Below are positions 49,409-51,225 of a DNA stretch of 51,225 nucleotides, one piece after another. How positions within the stretch are numbered: position 1 is the first letter of the stretch; every line of letters begins with the position of its first letter. The position numbers were made by a program, and so were the translations under genes. The stretch is from Chloroflexota bacterium (GTDB taxonomy: Bacteria; Chloroflexota; Anaerolineae; Aggregatilineales; Aggregatilineaceae): assembly GCA_012729765.1 (NCBI GenBank), contig JAAYCM010000061.1:1-51225 (forward strand), given 5' to 3'. The notes below the pieces were generated by a model. It saw only the letters and a list, made by a program, of their open reading frames with translations, was not told the origin of the DNA and did not search any database.

Positions 49409-51225
49409 TTAATACTCGTCGTCTTCGGGCAGCTCGTCGTCCAGGCCCAGGTCATCATCCAGATCGTCTTCCAGGGCGCTGTCGAGCTGGGCGGCCAGGC
49501 GCTCGCTCGCAAGCTCGGCCTCGATCAACGCTTCGTCCTCAGCCAGCGCGGCTTCGTCCTCGACGTTGTACACGCCGTTGCCGTCCATGGCGGCCTGGGC
49601 TTCCTGCGCCTTGCGGCGGGCGGCTTCCTCGCCGGTTACGATGGCGATCCCGACCAGCACATCATTTTCGGCCAGGTGGATCAACTGCACGCCGCTGGTG
49701 GCGCGGCCATAGGTGCTGATCGAGTTGACCTCGGTGCGCAGTGCGATTCCGCCCGCCGTGATCAGCGTCAGGCCGTCGTCGGGCGAGACGAGACTCGCGC
49801 CGATGATCGGGCCGGTCTTGTGCAGGTCCTTCGAGAGCGTGCGGATGCCGGAGCCGTAGCGGTGCTGAATCTTGTACTCGCGGATCGGCGTGCGCTTGCC
49901 GTAGCCGTTTTCGGTCACGACCAGCAGCGTGTCGTCGAGGTTGTCGATCACATCCATCGCGGCGACCTCGTCGTCGCCCATGAAGCGGATCGCGCTCACG
50001 CCCGCCGCCACGCGGCCCATCACGCGCACGTCAGTTTCGGGGAAGCGGATGCTCTGGCCCTTGCGCGTGACGACGATCACATCCTGGTCGCCGCGCGAGT
50101 GCTTGACCCAGCCCAGGTAATCGTCCTCGTCGAGCGTCATGGCGATCAGGCCGTTGACGCGCACCGAAGCGAAGGCGCGGACCGGCACGCGCTTGATCCG
50201 GCCCTGGCGCGTGCACAGCGCAAAGTAACCGCGCGCGTTGTCGAAGGTGCGCACACTGGTAATGGCAGTCACATATTCTTCGGGCTGGAGCGCGAGGAAG
50301 GCGTTGATTAGGGTGCCCTTGCCGCCACGCGACGCTTCGGGGATCATGTAGGCGCGCTGGGCATAGACCTTGCCCTGATCGGTGAAGAACAGGACATGAT
50401 CGAGCGATCCCGCCGAACAGATGTATTCAACCGTGTCCTCGTCGCGGGTGGTCATGCCGGTGACGCCCTTGCCGCCGCGCCGCTGCGAGCGGTAGGCATC
50501 GGCGGGCACGCGCTTGATATAGCCGCGCTCGGTCAGGCTGATCAGCACTTCTTCATCGCGCACCAGGTCGCTTTCCGAAAACTCGGTGTCGAGGTCCAGC
50601 GCCAGCTCGGTGCGGCGCTCGTCGCCATATTTATCGGCCAGCTCGTTGATGTCGTCGCGGATCAGGGCCAGCACCTTACGCGGGCTGCGCAGCAGGTCTT
50701 CGAGATACTCGATGTACTCGCGAATCTGCCGGTATTCATCCTCGATCTTCTGCTGTTCGAGCGCGGCCAGGCGGCGAAGCTGCATATCGAGGATGGCGTT
50801 GGCCTGCGGCTCGCTCAGGCCGAAGCGGTCGATCAGGCTGAAGCGAGCCTGCTCCGTATCGTCGGCGTGGCGGATGGTGTGGATGATGTCGTCGATCTGG
50901 GCCAGCGCCTTGAGCAGCCCTTCCAGAATGTGGGCGCGGGCCTGGGCTTTTCCAAGCTCATACTCGCTGCGGCGGCGAATGACCGTGCGGCGGTGGTCGA
51001 TGTAGAGGTGCAGGGCGCGGCGCAGACTGAGCAGGCGCGGCTCGCCATCGACCAGGGCCAGCATTTGCACGCCGAAGGTGCTTTGCAACTGGGTATATTT
51101 GAGCAGCCGGTTGAGGATGGTGCGGGGCTGTGCGCCGCGCTTCAATTCGATGGCGATTGCCATGCCGCGCCGGTCCGATTCGTCGCGCAGGTTCGCGATC
51201 ATCTCCAGCCGACCGTCGCGCACCA
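49409..51225 (-). CDS. gyrA: DNA gyrase subunit A, C-terminal part (5' end outside window)
   Basis: The gene continues past the right edge; about 604 C-terminal residues are visible. They cover part of the breakage-reunion domain (coiled coil and tower region: SLRRALHLYIDHRRTVIRRRSEYELGKAQARAHILEGLLKALAQIDDII) and the six-bladed C-terminal DNA-wrapping domain, whose GyrA box QRRGGKGVTGM (Gln-Arg-Arg-Gly-Gly-Lys-Gly) is intact and distinguishes gyrase from ParC. The tail (~540-604) is very acidic (EDDLDDDLGLDDELPEDDE), longer than in many gyrases. The active Tyr is outside the window. Tail acidity is known to modulate wrapping. Confidence 0.96.
   Translation of the reverse strand, partial: VRDGRLEMIANLRDESDRRGMAIAIELKRGAQPRTILNRLLKYTQLQSTFGVQMLALVDGEPRLLSLRRALHLYIDHRRTVIRRRSEYELGKAQARAHILEGLLKALAQIDDIIHTIRHADDTEQARFSLIDRFGLSEPQANAILDMQLRRLAALEQQKIEDEYRQIREYIEYLEDLLRSPRKVLALIRDDINELADKYGDERRTELALDLDTEFSESDLVRDEEVLISLTERGYIKRVPADAYRSQRRGGKGVTGMTTRDEDTVEYICSAGSLDHVLFFTDQGKVYAQRAYMIPEASRGGKGTLINAFLALQPEEYVTAITSVRTFDNARGYFALCTRQGRIKRVPVRAFASVRVNGLIAMTLDEDDYLGWVKHSRGDQDVIVVTRKGQSIRFPETDVRVMGRVAAGVSAIRFMGDDEVAAMDVIDNLDDTLLVVTENGYGKRTPIREYKIQHRYGSGIRTLSKDLHKTGPIIGASLVSPDDGLTLITAGGIALRTEVNSISTYGRATSGVQLIHLAENDVLVGIAIVTGEEAARRKAQEAQAAMDGNGVYNVEDEAALAEDEALIEAELASERLAAQLDSALEDDLDDDLGLDDELPEDDEY

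Overview
The window is a high-GC bacterial chromosome segment with tightly packed genes on both strands. Several traits fit a member of the Chloroflexota, probably an Anaerolineae-like lineage: archaeal-type HMG-CoA synthase beside an SCP-x-type thiolase, class II HMG-CoA reductase, Pro/Thr-rich lipoproteins with LysM domains, Hanks kinases with long Pro/Ala linkers, and dense C-rich/G-rich intergenic repeats. The taxon is an inference from gene content; no rRNA or tRNA gene was seen.

Layout. 1-2172: 3' part of a large membrane glycosyltransferase. 2351-7238 (minus): HMG-CoA reductase, a secreted PA14/SH3 protein, HMG-CoA synthase, and a thiolase-fold protein that has lost its catalytic Cys and His. 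7449-13490: a small ferredoxin-like-fold protein, a penicillin-acylase-family hydrolase, a STAS-like protein, an AI-2E/PerM-type permease with a small membrane partner, and an HD protein. 13724-18180: an HTH-CHAD fusion, then an operon of GT2 glycosyltransferase, GNAT acetyltransferase and WecE-type sugar aminotransferase. 18286-24544: a CxxC-less glutaredoxin-like protein, 3-hydroxyacyl-CoA dehydrogenase, PlsC, a beta-lactamase-fold hydrolase, an unknown membrane-anchored protein and BirA. 24755-27368: a HIT protein, an intact acetyl-CoA acetyltransferase, and a split, cysteine-free version of the ribbon/OB-fold (DUF35) partner of thiolases. 27638-30407: cupin, octaheme cytochrome of the hydroxylamine-oxidoreductase family, and a multi-spanning membrane protein. 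30599-37626: M28 peptidase, ribosomal protein L19, LysM lipoprotein, Nudix hydrolase, Ser/Thr kinase and glutamate racemase. 37833-39889: a lower-GC TIR-domain membrane protein and an ArsR/DUF2087 regulator with a clear promoter and dyads. 39968-51225: HAD hydrolase, aldo/keto reductase, histidine kinase, membrane MutS-like ATPase, XTP/dITP pyrophosphatase, AlbA_2 (Schlafen-type) regulator, metallophosphoesterase, and the C-terminal part of gyrA.

Working together. Intact thiolase (25335), HMG-CoA synthase (3538) and HMG-CoA reductase (5934) make up the first three mevalonate steps for isoprenoids. A perfectly conserved 19-bp motif lies upstream of both HMG-CoA reductase and the cysteine-free DUF35 pair, which suggests co-regulation. 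The aminotransferase, acetyltransferase and GT2 genes look like a module for an acetylated amino-deoxy sugar on a lipid carrier or glycan. The octaheme cytochrome and its membrane neighbour look like a respiratory nitrogen- or sulfur-compound module.

The most unusual structural feature is a family of ten ~100-bp intergenic repeats. Each intact copy has a C-rich/G-rich tract with strong G-quadruplex potential, two hairpins and an outer stem. Two copies are complete MITE-like elements with 13-bp terminal inverted repeats and 4-bp target duplications that differ between copies (CTAG and CTAC). Seven of the ten copies lie beside a gene whose TAG stop codon is inside a CTAG tetranucleotide, so the elements appear to insert at stop codons without breaking genes.
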